From Virgibacillus_P tibetensis (GTDB lineage: Bacteria; Bacillota; Bacilli; Bacillales; Amphibacillaceae): a stretch of DNA of 64,000 nt. Shown here one piece after another: positions 8,410 to 16,212 of this stretch. Numbering within the stretch: position 1 is the stretch's first letter; each line of letters starts with the position of its first letter. The position numbers were made by a program, and so were the translations under genes. The stretch is from contig NZ_JARZFX010000004.1 in the NCBI RefSeq assembly GCF_036026595.1, positions 186,001-250,000 of the forward strand, in the 5' to 3' direction. The notes beneath the pieces were generated by a model. It ran no database searches. It saw only the letters and a program-made list of their open reading frames with translations, and was not told where the DNA came from.

Positions 8410-9288
8410 TTATGCTAAACGCTTGATACGCTCATCTATATCAGGATGTGTTGAAAAGATACTGGATTTCTTTTTCCCATTTATCTTTAAGGTAGAGATA
8501 GCTGTCTGGTCGTCAGCTTTTACTCTGTGAGAATACGCCTTTAATGATACAAGTGCATGTCTCATTTTATCTTTTCCGGCCAGATCTGCGCCGCCGCGAT
8601 CAGCGTGGTATTCACGATGTCTCGAGTAGGCAAAGACGACAAGGCTTCCCAAAACTGAGAAAATAATCTGGAACACAATAATTGCTAGAAAATGGATTAT
8701 TGGAGCCATTTGTTCCTGTCTTACTAATCGGGATACAGCAAATGCAGCTATGCGTGCGAGGAAAACAACAAATGTATTTACGACACCTTGCAGAAGGGTC
8801 ATCGTAACCATATCTCCATTTGCTACGTGAGCTACTTCATGGGCAATTACTCCCTCCACGGCGTCGTCATCCATTTGCTGAAGTAATCCACTTGAAACAG
8901 CAACCAGAGAACGTTTCTTGGATGGACCAGTAGCAAAAGCATTAACTTCAGGAGAATTATAGATTCCCACTTCAGGCATGTGCATTAATCCAGCAGTTCT
9001 TGAAAGGCGGTGTACTTTCTCTACTATAGCCCTTTCATGAGAAGACATCGCTCCATCTGGATTAATTACTTTTACTTTCATCATCCTCTTAGCCATCCAA
9101 CGTGACATACCCAGAGAAATAAAGGCACCTGTAAAACCGATTACAGCACTGACAATCAGTAATTGGCTAAAATTAATTCCACCCTCATCAATATAATTAA
9201 ATCCACCTGGTATAAGTGAAAAAATAATACTAATGGTAAGCAGGACTAATACGTTCGTCAATAGAAAATAAAATATTCTTTTTCCCAT
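8410..9288 (-). CDS. htpX: Membrane zinc metalloprotease HtpX
   Basis: A 292-residue M48-family protease anchored in the membrane. Two hydrophobic helices lie at residues 5-26 and 40-60, and two more at about 165-215. The zinc site is HEVAH at residues 150-154, with the third ligand in the REYHADRGGADLAG segment. HtpX degrades misfolded membrane proteins during envelope stress. The length is close to the B. subtilis protein (298). It converges with the upstream nitrilase gene and shares the terminator between them. The intergenic space on its 5' side is short and no operator was recognised. Confidence 0.94.
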   Translation of the reverse strand: MGKRIFYFLLTNVLVLLTISIIFSLIPGGFNYIDEGGINFSQLLIVSAVIGFTGAFISLGMSRWMAKRMMKVKVINPDGAMSSHERAIVEKVHRLSRTAGLMHMPEVGIYNSPEVNAFATGPSKKRSLVAVSSGLLQQMDDDAVEGVIAHEVAHVANGDMVTMTLLQGVVNTFVVFLARIAAFAVSRLVRQEQMAPIIHFLAIIVFQIIFSVLGSLVVFAYSRHREYHADRGGADLAGKDKMRHALVSLKAYSHRVKADDQTAISTLKINGKKKSSIFSTHPDIDERIKRLA

Positions 9289-9495
9289 ATTCTCACCCTT
9301 AATTCGGTTATTTTTTTGTGTACTACACTATACTAGTCGCATAAAAGGTAACCAGTAAATAATGTGATGAATACACCTGTCTATATTATATAACGTGAGT
9401 ATAGTGTTTACAACAGATTGTATTTGGCAAAAGGGTGTATAATAGACAGTCCTGTTGCATGTAAACTAATTTGTTTGTGGAGTTTGGAGGGCTAT

Positions 9496-9936
9496 ATGTT
9501 ATTTGAATATGCATTAGTGTTTATAGGAGCTGCTATACCATGGCTGGAAATAGCTTTGGTCATACCTTTAGGGATCATACGTGGTCTATCGCCATTTTGG
9601 GTTATGGTTTTAGCCTTTATCGGGAATCTGATTACAATTTTTCCAGTAATAATTGGTTTTGATAAAGCAAAAATCTGGTATGAAAAACGACGGGTGAAGA
9701 AGGGGAAATCGATGGCTGACCGTACAAAACGCGGAAGAAAAATCTGGAATAAATATGGCCTTCCCGGTTTGGCTATGTTGGGACCTATCGTAACAGGGAC
9801 CCACCTTGCAGTATTTATTGGAATGTCATTAGGTGCACAGAAGCAGTGGGTTGTTCTCTGGATGACTATTAGCATTGGTATTTGGACACTGATCTTTGGA
9901 ATAGGCACGATATTTGGCTTGGATATTTTCCTGTAA
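9496..9936 (+). CDS. Small multi-drug export protein (COG2426 family)
   Basis: A 146-residue membrane protein with about four hydrophobic segments, matching the family annotated as small multi-drug export protein (Pfam Sm_multidrug_ex). Typical features are the N-terminal AAIPWLEIALVIPLGI segment, the basic loop after the second helix, and the LGPIVTGTHLAVFIGMSLGA stretch. The family name reflects a prediction; transport has not been shown clearly. The start at 9496 is preferred to the ATG at 9418 because GGAGG ends 5 bp before it and the extra 26 residues look non-coding. Confidence 0.75.
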   Translation: MLFEYALVFIGAAIPWLEIALVIPLGIIRGLSPFWVMVLAFIGNLITIFPVIIGFDKAKIWYEKRRVKKGKSMADRTKRGRKIWNKYGLPGLAMLGPIVTGTHLAVFIGMSLGAQKQWVVLWMTISIGIWTLIFGIGTIFGLDIFL

Positions 9937-10441
9937 TGAATCTTTTTAATGCGGCATAATAGTAAAATAATAATTTTTTTTGTTGTGATGCCTACATAAA
10001 GTTACTAGATTACAATTGTATAAAGTTACTCAGCAAAACAACTAAGAACAGGCAATCAAAAACTTCGATTTAGGCGTCCCAGTTGGCCTGGGATAATTTA
10101 ATGCACTTGGGATAATCTATGTAACATGGGATTTCTTGCTAACTTAACTGCCGCAGCGTGAAATTGACAAATGAGCCTTGATAGAGGTAGTAAGATTCGA
10201 GATATACTGCTCACACTGACTTTGGATTAACTGTTAATTGTTTGATGCTCCAGCCCGCTGCCCCTGCCTTCATTCAGCGCTTTTTCAGCTTTATCCCGTG
10301 TTGGACACGGTTCATTCAGCGGTCAACCCTTTGGGCGAAGTGTATTTTCGGAGCGGTTAGCTATAGCTCCGCCTTGTTTCATCACCTATCTACATGGGTA
10401 TGCTAACTAGAAAAAATGTTTGAAAAAGGAGTTGCAATAAG
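9937..10441 (+). other. 505-bp intergenic region with short direct repeats
   Basis: No gene was found. ATAAAGTTACT occurs at 9996 and 10020. TGGGATAAT occurs at 10089 and 10108, and TGGGATTTC at 10127, with an exact 19-bp period. The stretch 10240-10380 is richer in GC than its surroundings and contains a CGGAGC/GCTCCG hairpin (about 10349-10372). No known riboswitch or sRNA was recognised. The P450 ribosome binding site lies at its right end. Confidence 0.5.
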
Positions 10442-11701
10442 ATGACCTCACTAAATAAAATTCCTCAAGAGAAGGGCCTGGACAACAGTCTCGCTCTAAT
10501 GACTGAAGGTTACCGATTTATCCCTAATCGATTACAATATTTTAATACTACTATATTTGAAACACGGTTGATGGGCGGACAAAAGGTGATCTGTATGAGT
10601 GGTGAAGAAGCTGCGAAGGTCTTTTATGATACAGAGCTTTTCGAGCGAAAGGGGGCCGCACCAAAACGAATAAAAGAAAGTTTATTCGGTGAGGGTGGTG
10701 TGCAAGGTATGGATGGGGAAGCTCACCGGCACCGAAAACAGCTGTTCATGTCGCTAATGACACCAGAGCGGTTAAAGGCATTCACTGATTTAACAAACGA
10801 ACAGTGGGAATTGGCAGTCGATAAATGGGAAGATATGGATGAAGTTGTTCTGTTTAATGAAGTGGAAAAGATTATGTTTCAAGTGGCCTGTCATTGGGCG
10901 GGGGTTCCAATTTGGGCGAAGGAATTAAGTCAGCGGACGAATGATATGTCGAAAATGATTGATGCGTTTGGAGCAGTGGGTCCAAGACACTGGCGGGGGA
11001 GAGTTGCCCGTAATAGAACTGAAAAGTGGATTGAATATATTATTACAAGGGTCCGCACTGGGAGAATGTCTGCCAATGAGGATAAAGCATTATATGCCAT
11101 GGCGTGGCATGAAGACTTGAATGGAAATTTACTGGACACAAAGACTGCTGCAGTAGAGCTGATTAATATACTGCGCCCTATTGTAGCGATAGGTCGTTAT
11201 ATTACATTTGGTGCGCTGGCATTGCATGATTACCCAGAGACACAAGTGAAATTGCAGGAAGACAAGGATAATTACAGTAAGATGTTTGTGCAGGAAGTAC
11301 GTCGATATTATCCATTTGGTCCGTTTACTGGGGCTAGAGTACGTAAAGAATTCACTTGGAATAACTATCTATTTGAAAAGAATACATTGGTATTGCTTGA
11401 TATATACGGTACCAATCATAGTTCTGAATTATGGGGAGATCCGGAACAGTTCCGACCTGAGCGGTTCTATGATTGGGAAGGCAGCCCATTTGATTTTATA
11501 CCTCAAGGTGGGGGAGAATATGAGATGGGACATCGATGTGCGGGTGAATGGGTTACGGTAGAGGGGATGAAAACAAGCCTTGAATTTCTGACAAACCATT
11601 TGGACTACCATGTACCAGAGCAAGATTTAGACTTTAGTATGGTGCGCATGCCAAGTATTCCTAAGAGCAGATTTATAATAAAAAATGTGAAGCGCAAATA
11701 A
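10442..11701 (+). CDS. cypC: CYP152-type cytochrome P450 fatty acid peroxygenase
   Basis: A 419-residue P450 of the CYP152 family (B. subtilis P450-BSbeta/YbdT), which hydroxylates long-chain fatty acids at the alpha or beta carbon using hydrogen peroxide without a redox partner. The heme thiolate is the Cys in GHRCAGEW (about residue 363). The active-site helix carries ILRPIVAIGRYITF, in which an Arg-Pro pair replaces the usual acid-alcohol pair and binds the fatty acid carboxylate. The N-terminal GYRFIPNR also fits. The ATG follows AAAGGAG. A strong terminator follows, so the gene is probably monocistronic. Confidence 0.92.
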   Translation: MTSLNKIPQEKGLDNSLALMTEGYRFIPNRLQYFNTTIFETRLMGGQKVICMSGEEAAKVFYDTELFERKGAAPKRIKESLFGEGGVQGMDGEAHRHRKQLFMSLMTPERLKAFTDLTNEQWELAVDKWEDMDEVVLFNEVEKIMFQVACHWAGVPIWAKELSQRTNDMSKMIDAFGAVGPRHWRGRVARNRTEKWIEYIITRVRTGRMSANEDKALYAMAWHEDLNGNLLDTKTAAVELINILRPIVAIGRYITFGALALHDYPETQVKLQEDKDNYSKMFVQEVRRYYPFGPFTGARVRKEFTWNNYLFEKNTLVLLDIYGTNHSSELWGDPEQFRPERFYDWEGSPFDFIPQGGGEYEMGHRCAGEWVTVEGMKTSLEFLTNHLDYHVPEQDLDFSMVRMPSIPKSRFIIKNVKRK

Positions 11702-11702
11702 T

Positions 11703-11735
11703 AAATGCTGTCTCCTTATGAGACAGCATTTATTA
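11703..11735. terminator. Terminator after P450 gene
   Basis: AAATGCTGTCTC and GAGACAGCATTT form a perfect 12-bp stem with a 5-base loop, flanked by A/T-rich runs on both sides. Confidence 0.93.
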
Positions 11736-12241
11736 TTAGGAGATCAATATGCTATTTTTAAAATGTCATAAAATAGCTTCTGCTGTAAAAACAGAATCAT
11801 CGTTTTAAATTCTCAAGAATAATATGGCTATCGCTCCCCTTTTCAGCCCCCTTAAAAAAATAGAACTTAGTCCACGCAGTTCTGCTTTCTTTCCTGATGG
11901 AAGAAATAGCTCCGCCTCTTTTTAAAATGTAATGTTTATATCCTCAGGCAGGCAAGAAGCCATTTCTTGTGAATAGCAGTTAAGTGATTTCTAAAAGCCA
12001 TACGTGATTCTTCATAGCTGCTCGGAAAGTAATGATTCAATCTTGTTAGAGCGGGATAAGGGCTTTGTGCACTCATGAAGAAAATGGTGACTTTATATTT
12101 TTACATTCCTCAAATCATAAAATCAAAAAAATTTACTGGTCTAAATACTGCTGGAATTGCTGTATAAAAATCACAGTACCGATTAAGTGACAAAATGTGA
12201 TGAAATAAGTAAAATAACCTAAGAGGAGGATGTAACACTTC
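11736..12241 (+). other. Gene-free intergenic stretch
   Basis: About 500 bp without an open reading frame that could be supported on either strand. The reverse strand shows short fragments broken by stops. No repeat array, riboswitch or convincing promoter was recognised. The ribosome binding site of the channel gene (GAGGAGG) lies at the right end. Confidence 0.5.
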
Positions 12242-13030
12242 ATGAACAATTTCAGAAAAAAATGTGCCCAGATCTCCGAGCATTCTCTATTTTTGAATGT
12301 AATTATCGGGTTAATTTTAATTAATGCTATTATAGTTGGCTTAGAAACATATTCCTATTTTTCCGAAAATTATGCGGGTTGGATATACATAGCAGATAAA
12401 GCTTTATTGTGGATTTTTACCGCGGAAATTATAATTAGATTACTAGGAAGTAAATCGATTGGATCATTCTTTAAGGATCCTTGGAGTGTATTTGATTTTA
12501 TTATTGTAATAAGTGGACATGTTCTGGTGGGAGCTTACTATGTTACAGTCTTAAGGATATTGCGTGTACTGCGTGTATTAAGAGCTATCTCGGTTATTCC
12601 GTCCTTACGTAAGATAGTGAATGCACTTCTACTTACAATCCCTTCCATGGGAACTATTCTATTACTATTAAGTATTTTCTTTTATATTTATGGGGTAATC
12701 GGTACGATGCTATTCAAGGATATTGCTCCAGAGTATTTCGGTACGCTGCATGATTCCTTATTAACATTATTTCAAGTAGTTACCTTGGAATCATGGGCAA
12801 GTGGCGTAGCGCGACCGATTCTTGCACAAGATCCAACATCCTGGTGGTTTTTCATCACCTTTATTTTGATAGGTACTTTCGTCATATTCAACTTATTAAT
12901 CGGTGTAATCGTTAATAATATGGAGGAAGCAGAAGAAGAGAAAAAGCCAACATCTGCTGACTTAAAATTAATAGAAGTACAAAAAGAGTTACAAGAGATT
13001 AAACAGCTACTCGTAAAAAAATCAGAATAA
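12242..13030 (+). CDS. NaChBac-type voltage-gated sodium channel
   Basis: A 262-residue one-domain ion channel subunit that would form homotetramers. Six membrane segments are visible. S4 (residues about 101-118) carries arginines every third residue, as in LRILRVLRVLRA. The pore has the selectivity filter TLESWAS at 181-187, the same as in NaChBac of alkaliphilic Bacillus, which is sodium selective. The C-terminus is acidic and then coiled (LKLIEVQKELQEIKQLL), as in the family's tetramerising helix. In alkaliphiles such channels supply Na+ for motility and pH homeostasis. It stands alone, with its own RBS and terminator. Confidence 0.92.
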   Translation: MNNFRKKCAQISEHSLFLNVIIGLILINAIIVGLETYSYFSENYAGWIYIADKALLWIFTAEIIIRLLGSKSIGSFFKDPWSVFDFIIVISGHVLVGAYYVTVLRILRVLRVLRAISVIPSLRKIVNALLLTIPSMGTILLLLSIFFYIYGVIGTMLFKDIAPEYFGTLHDSLLTLFQVVTLESWASGVARPILAQDPTSWWFFITFILIGTFVIFNLLIGVIVNNMEEAEEEKKPTSADLKLIEVQKELQEIKQLLVKKSE

Positions 13031-13043
13031 GTCATAGCAATCG

Positions 13044-13078
13044 TCCCAGGGGAATATACTCTTCTGGGGCATTTTTGT
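13044..13078 (+). terminator. Terminator after sodium channel gene
   Basis: TCCCAG pairs with CTGGGG across a 14-base loop, followed by a T run. Confidence 0.65.
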
Positions 13079-13126
13079 TGCTGCTGAATTCTTTGTACGC
13101 TCATGGAAAACAGTTTCCTTTATATA

Positions 13127-13167
13127 AAAAGCCCCGATTCACTACTACAGTGAACGAGGCTTTTAGT
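13127..13167. terminator. Terminator for the oxidoreductase gene
   Basis: AAAAGCC...GGCTTTT encloses TTCACT/AGTGAA, giving a long interrupted stem just after the minus-strand stop codon. It can work in both directions. Confidence 0.85.
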
Positions 13168-13171
13168 TGAT

Positions 13172-14191
13172 CTAATTCATTAATTCAGCAACTATCTCAT
13201 AGGACCGCAATCGATCTTCTTGATTAAAAATCTGTGAAGCAATAATTATTTCATCTGCCTGTGTATCCGCTTGGAAAGCTTTAAGCCCCTCCTTCACTGT
13301 TTCTGGGCTACCTACGATCGTGGTGCGTGGATCGAGTGATTGCTTAATTGCCTCAAGCTCCATAGGTGACCATTTCTCTTCAATATTTTCTATTGGGGGC
13401 TGCAGTTTTGTTGGTTTGCCTCTACGAATGCTTAAAAACTGTTGCTGTAGAGAGGTGGCAATATAATGCGCTTTTTCATCCGTATCAGCTGCAATTACAT
13501 TAACGCCGACCATTGCGTATGGATTTTCAAGAAATGCAGAAGGCTGGAAATTATCCCGGTACAGTTTTAATGCTGGAATAGTATAGGCTGGTGCAAAATG
13601 ACTGGCGAAAGAGAAATATAATCCCTTTTCGGCAGCTAATCGTGCACTAAAGTCACTTGAACCAAGTAACCAGATTGGTATATTAAGACCCTGGCCAGGA
13701 ACTGCTTTCACACGGGAGACTGGATCATCCGAAAAATAATCCTGCAGCTCATTTACCTGCATGGGGAAATCCTCTACACGCATATTTAGTGTTCGGCGCA
13801 GTGCATAAGCTGTCGCTTGGTCACTTCCAGGTGCACGGCCCAGGCCAAGGTCGATTCTGTCAGGGTAGAGCGATTCAAGGGTACCAAATTGCTCAGCAAT
13901 AACCAGTGTAGCATGATTGGGCAACATGACTCCTCCAGCTCCAATTCGCATGTGATTCGTCTTACCGGCAATATGCCCCATAATCACTGAGGTTGCAGAG
14001 CTGGCAATGCCAGGCATGTTGTGATGCTCTGCCAGCCAATACCGGTGAAAACCCAGCCTTTCAACATGCTGAGCTAATTCTACACTCTTTTTAAAAGATT
14101 GACCTGGATCACTGTTTTCATTAACAGGTGCAAGATCAAGAACAGATAGTGGTATATTATTAAATTTTTTAAATTGATTGGACGTCAACAT
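13172..14191 (-). CDS. LLM-class flavin-dependent oxidoreductase (luciferase-like)
   Basis: A 339-residue bacterial-luciferase-like monooxygenase, similar in type to B. subtilis YwcH. Recognisable stretches are LSVLDLAPV, the YWLAEHHNMPGIASSATSV segment, GAGGVMLPNHATL, and IDLGLGRAPG. These proteins use reduced FMN; the substrate is unknown. The start at 14191 is chosen because GAGGAG lies 9 bp upstream and family members begin near this point; the upstream ATG at 14251 has no ribosome binding site. A 13-bp palindrome TTCTTAGTAAGAA lies at 14209-14221, just upstream, and may be an operator. Confidence 0.85.
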   Translation of the reverse strand: MLTSNQFKKFNNIPLSVLDLAPVNENSDPGQSFKKSVELAQHVERLGFHRYWLAEHHNMPGIASSATSVIMGHIAGKTNHMRIGAGGVMLPNHATLVIAEQFGTLESLYPDRIDLGLGRAPGSDQATAYALRRTLNMRVEDFPMQVNELQDYFSDDPVSRVKAVPGQGLNIPIWLLGSSDFSARLAAEKGLYFSFASHFAPAYTIPALKLYRDNFQPSAFLENPYAMVGVNVIAADTDEKAHYIATSLQQQFLSIRRGKPTKLQPPIENIEEKWSPMELEAIKQSLDPRTTIVGSPETVKEGLKAFQADTQADEIIIASQIFNQEDRLRSYEIVAELMN

Positions 14192-14208
14192 ATTCACTCC
14201 TCTAGTAC

Positions 14209-14221
14209 TTCTTAGTAAGAA
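14209..14221. promoter_or_regulatory. 13-bp palindrome upstream of oxidoreductase gene
   Basis: TTCTTA-G-TAAGAA is a perfect palindrome 17 bp before the oxidoreductase start codon. It is a candidate operator of unknown regulator. Confidence 0.35.
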
Positions 14222-14333
14222 ATAATACGTTTTTAATAGTGTTCCGTCCAATAATTAGCCTATACATGCAGGGTCTGAAAGTAGTAAAAGAAACGCTTGA
14301 TTTAAATACAGCATTCGTATATTCTGCTCGTAT

Positions 14334-14349
14334 GTTCTTAATAAAGTAT
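14334..14349 (+). promoter_or_regulatory. Degenerate SinR-like site upstream of eps promoter
   Basis: GTTCTTAATAAAGTAT matches 14 of 16 positions of the palindrome found at the lasso promoter (45324). It lies about 50 bp upstream of the eps -35 element. Confidence 0.45.
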
Positions 14350-14399
14350 TAATGGAAAAAAATTTGTGTAATAACAAACGAATTTAATGCAAAAAACTA

Positions 14400-14428
14400 T
14401 TGACTTGTTCTGTATAAAGAACTACACT
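14400..14428 (+). promoter_or_regulatory. Promoter of the exopolysaccharide operon
   Basis: TTGACT (14400-14405) and TACACT (14423-14428) are separated by exactly 17 bp, giving a sigma-A-like promoter. The first gene starts 132 bp further on. The spacer consists of one T and a complete 16-bp palindrome. Confidence 0.75.
14407..14422. promoter_or_regulatory. SinR-like operator within the eps promoter spacer
   Basis: GTTCTGTATAAAGAAC has inverted GTTCT/AGAAC arms. Its reverse strand begins GTTCTTT, which fits the published B. subtilis SinR consensus GTTCTYT. It fills the space between the -35 and -10 elements, so a bound protein would block RNA polymerase. A SinR-like gene lies in the same operon at 26762. 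Confidence 0.75.
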
Positions 14429-14491
14429 AAGATAGTAGAAAGAAATATAACTAATTCTATTCAAGTCAATGTTTATTTTTTTAGTGGTTAT

Positions 14492-14507
14492 GTTCGTTAT
14501 AAAGAAT
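14492..14507 (+). promoter_or_regulatory. Second SinR-like site in the eps leader
   Basis: GTTCGTTATAAAGAAT is a degenerate copy of the operator palindrome, in the untranslated leader about 55 bp before the first gene. Its reverse strand contains ATTCTTT, one base from the SinR consensus. Confidence 0.45.
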
Positions 14508-14560
14508 AAACAGTATTTTAGTGAATAGAATTTAATTAAACCCATATGTATAAAGGTGGT

Positions 14561-15268
14561 ATGGATAAGGTGAAGGAAATTAATCTTAAAGAAATATTTG
14601 CTTCAATAAAACAGCGATTCTGGATTATAGCTCTTGTAGCAGCTGCTGCAGCACTGGCTGGATTTGTATACAGCAATCTTACCTCTCAAACACTGTTGTA
14701 TGAGTCATCTACCAGGGTCATTATAGGATCAGACAGTGAATCGATGAGTACACTTATGGTAATGATTAAAGATCCAATAGTTATGAATAAAGTAAAAGAG
14801 GAATTACAGCTATCAAGGCCATCTGAAAGTCTTTCCAGCCAAATAGAAGTTCAGAGACTGGAAGACTCACAAGTAATTATGATCTCTGTCATTGACACAG
14901 ATCCCGTGGTTGCTGCATCCATTGCCAACGCTACAGCGAATGCCTTTAAAAATGAAATAGTAAACATACTCGATTTTCGGGATGTCCAATTATTATCAGC
15001 AGCTCAAGAGAACCCGTATCCAATTAATGAGAAACAAAACCATACTACCGTCATAGCCCTCGTTTTTGGAATAATAACGGGAACTGGTCTAGTCTTTCTA
15101 TTGGAATCTCTGGATGGAAAGATAAGGAAAGAGCGTGATGTTGAAGAGGCACTTGGTGTTCCAGTAATTGGAGTTGTTTCAAATATGAATAAGAAAAAAT
15201 TAGTAATGAAGAAAACCAAATCCCATGAAGTGAAATTGAGAAGGAGTGAGACGGTAGGTGTTAAATAA
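14561..15268 (+). CDS. epsA: Chain-length determinant / kinase activator, EpsA-like (Wzz family)
   Basis: A 235-residue Wzz-type membrane protein: a cytoplasmic N-terminus (EINLKEIFASIKQRFW), a first transmembrane helix at about 20-40, an extracellular loop, and a second helix at about 165-185 followed by a basic tail. Such proteins set polysaccharide chain length and activate the partner BY-kinase through the tail. The start at 14561 is chosen over the ATG at 14546 because AAAGGTGG directly precedes it. The gene overlaps the next one by 11 bp. It is the first gene of the operon. Confidence 0.85.
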   Translation: MDKVKEINLKEIFASIKQRFWIIALVAAAAALAGFVYSNLTSQTLLYESSTRVIIGSDSESMSTLMVMIKDPIVMNKVKEELQLSRPSESLSSQIEVQRLEDSQVIMISVIDTDPVVAASIANATANAFKNEIVNILDFRDVQLLSAAQENPYPINEKQNHTTVIALVFGIITGTGLVFLLESLDGKIRKERDVEEALGVPVIGVVSNMNKKKLVMKKTKSHEVKLRRSETVGVK

Positions 15269-15917
15269 GAGGTCAAAAGCAGACAGCGTAAAAAAGAGAC
15301 ATCTCATTACCCACTCAAGTGCAGATTCAATTATTTCGGATCAATTTAGAACAATACGGACGAATATTAAATTTCTGTCTGAGGAGAAGAGAAAAAGGAC
15401 ATTCCTCGTAACTTCTCCAGGTATAGGTGAAGGAAAGTCCACGACGACGGCCAACCTGGCAGTTTCTGTCGCCCAGCAAAAAGACAAGGTGCTGCTGGTT
15501 GATACAAATTTAAGAGAACCAATTATTCATCGTATTTTTAAGATTTCCAATGAAGTTGGCTTAACCGATATTTTAACAGAGAAGGCAACATTTGATGAGG
15601 CGATTCATAAAACAGGTATTGGAAAACTCGACATTTTAACTAGTGGGTCAGCGGTTTCCAGTCCTGCTGAGGTGCTTGGTAATGAAATTATGGCAAAGCT
15701 GTTGAATGGGGTAAAGACTGCTTATGATATGGTATTAATCGATTCACCAACGATACTAAAATCGACGGAGACTAGGTTGCTGGCTAATCAATGTGACGGG
15801 GTTATCTTAGTGGTAAATCGCGGAAAAACAATATTGGAGAAGGCAGTAGAGGCCAGGAAGATACTTAAGCTTTCCAGGTCGGATCTTGTTGGTGTCATAA
15901 TAAATGAAAAGGGATGA
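15258..15917 (+). CDS. epsB: BY-kinase-like protein, EpsB/CpsD type, lacking a tyrosine tail
   Basis: A 219-residue P-loop protein of the CpsD/CapB/EpsB family. Walker A is SPGIGEGKST near residue 53, Walker A' is VLLVDTNLREP near 79, and Walker B is MVLIDSP. With the EpsA-like partner it should form the autokinase that regulates polymerisation. The C-terminus ends in VGVIINEKG; there is no tyrosine cluster, and the whole protein has only one tyrosine (in TAYDMV). B. subtilis EpsB has C-terminal autophosphorylated tyrosines. No phosphotyrosine phosphatase gene is adjacent. The start is GTG after AAGGAG. Confidence 0.85.
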   Translation: MLNKRSKADSVKKRHLITHSSADSIISDQFRTIRTNIKFLSEEKRKRTFLVTSPGIGEGKSTTTANLAVSVAQQKDKVLLVDTNLREPIIHRIFKISNEVGLTDILTEKATFDEAIHKTGIGKLDILTSGSAVSSPAEVLGNEIMAKLLNGVKTAYDMVLIDSPTILKSTETRLLANQCDGVILVVNRGKTILEKAVEARKILKLSRSDLVGVIINEKG

Positions 15918-15935
15918 AATTTTTTTAATTTAATT

Positions 15936-15951
15936 GTTCGTTATTAAGAAT
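15936..15951 (+). promoter_or_regulatory. SinR-like palindrome copy after epsB
   Basis: GTTCGTTATTAAGAAT differs from the leader copy at 14492 by a single base. It lies between the epsB stop and the structured leader RNA. It might be an operator for an internal promoter or a remnant of duplication. Confidence 0.35.
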
Positions 15952-15989
15952 TAATTAAAGTAATATGAATGTTATAGAGAAAATTATAG

Positions 15990-16175
15990 TTGGTGATGCC
16001 TACTTGCCTTTATCTATGCAGGCACTCGATCATGCTGTGGGTTAATAAATATTAACCTTAGACGCGCGTCGTCAGTAGTGTGGTGTGAGGATGGGTTAGA
16101 TGCCCATATGAATACATAAATGATACTGCGCAACTGAGGTGTATTGCGTCACAAATCAAGTATGTTAATCTTTGC
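15990..16175 (+). ncRNA. Candidate EAR (epsC) antitermination RNA element
   Basis: The space between the epsB-like and epsC-like genes is where the EAR element lies in B. subtilis, where it lets RNA polymerase ignore terminators in the long eps operon. The sequence is richer in GC than its neighbours and has several helices: TGCCT/AGGCA (about 15997-16022), GGTTAATA/TATTAACC with a 2-base loop, the self-complementary GACGCGCGTC, ATGGG/CCCAT, and GCGCA/TGCGT at the 3' end. No reading frame fits. Boundaries are approximate. The call rests on position, helices and partial recall of the motif; a covariance search was not possible. Confidence 0.75.
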
Positions 16176-16212
16176 AGTTGCAGTTGTGAATAAAAAAGAA
16201 AGGAGGAAGTAA

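Noticed and set aside
9492..9908. 138-codon frame antisense to the small export protein
   Set aside because: It mirrors the hydrophobic codons of the real gene and has no ribosome binding site.
10363..11917. ATAGCTCCGCCT occurs on both sides of the P450 gene (10363 and 11906)
   Set aside because: A 12-base repeat is expected many times by chance in 64 kb, and the flanking bases do not match. No evidence for insertion or attachment sites.
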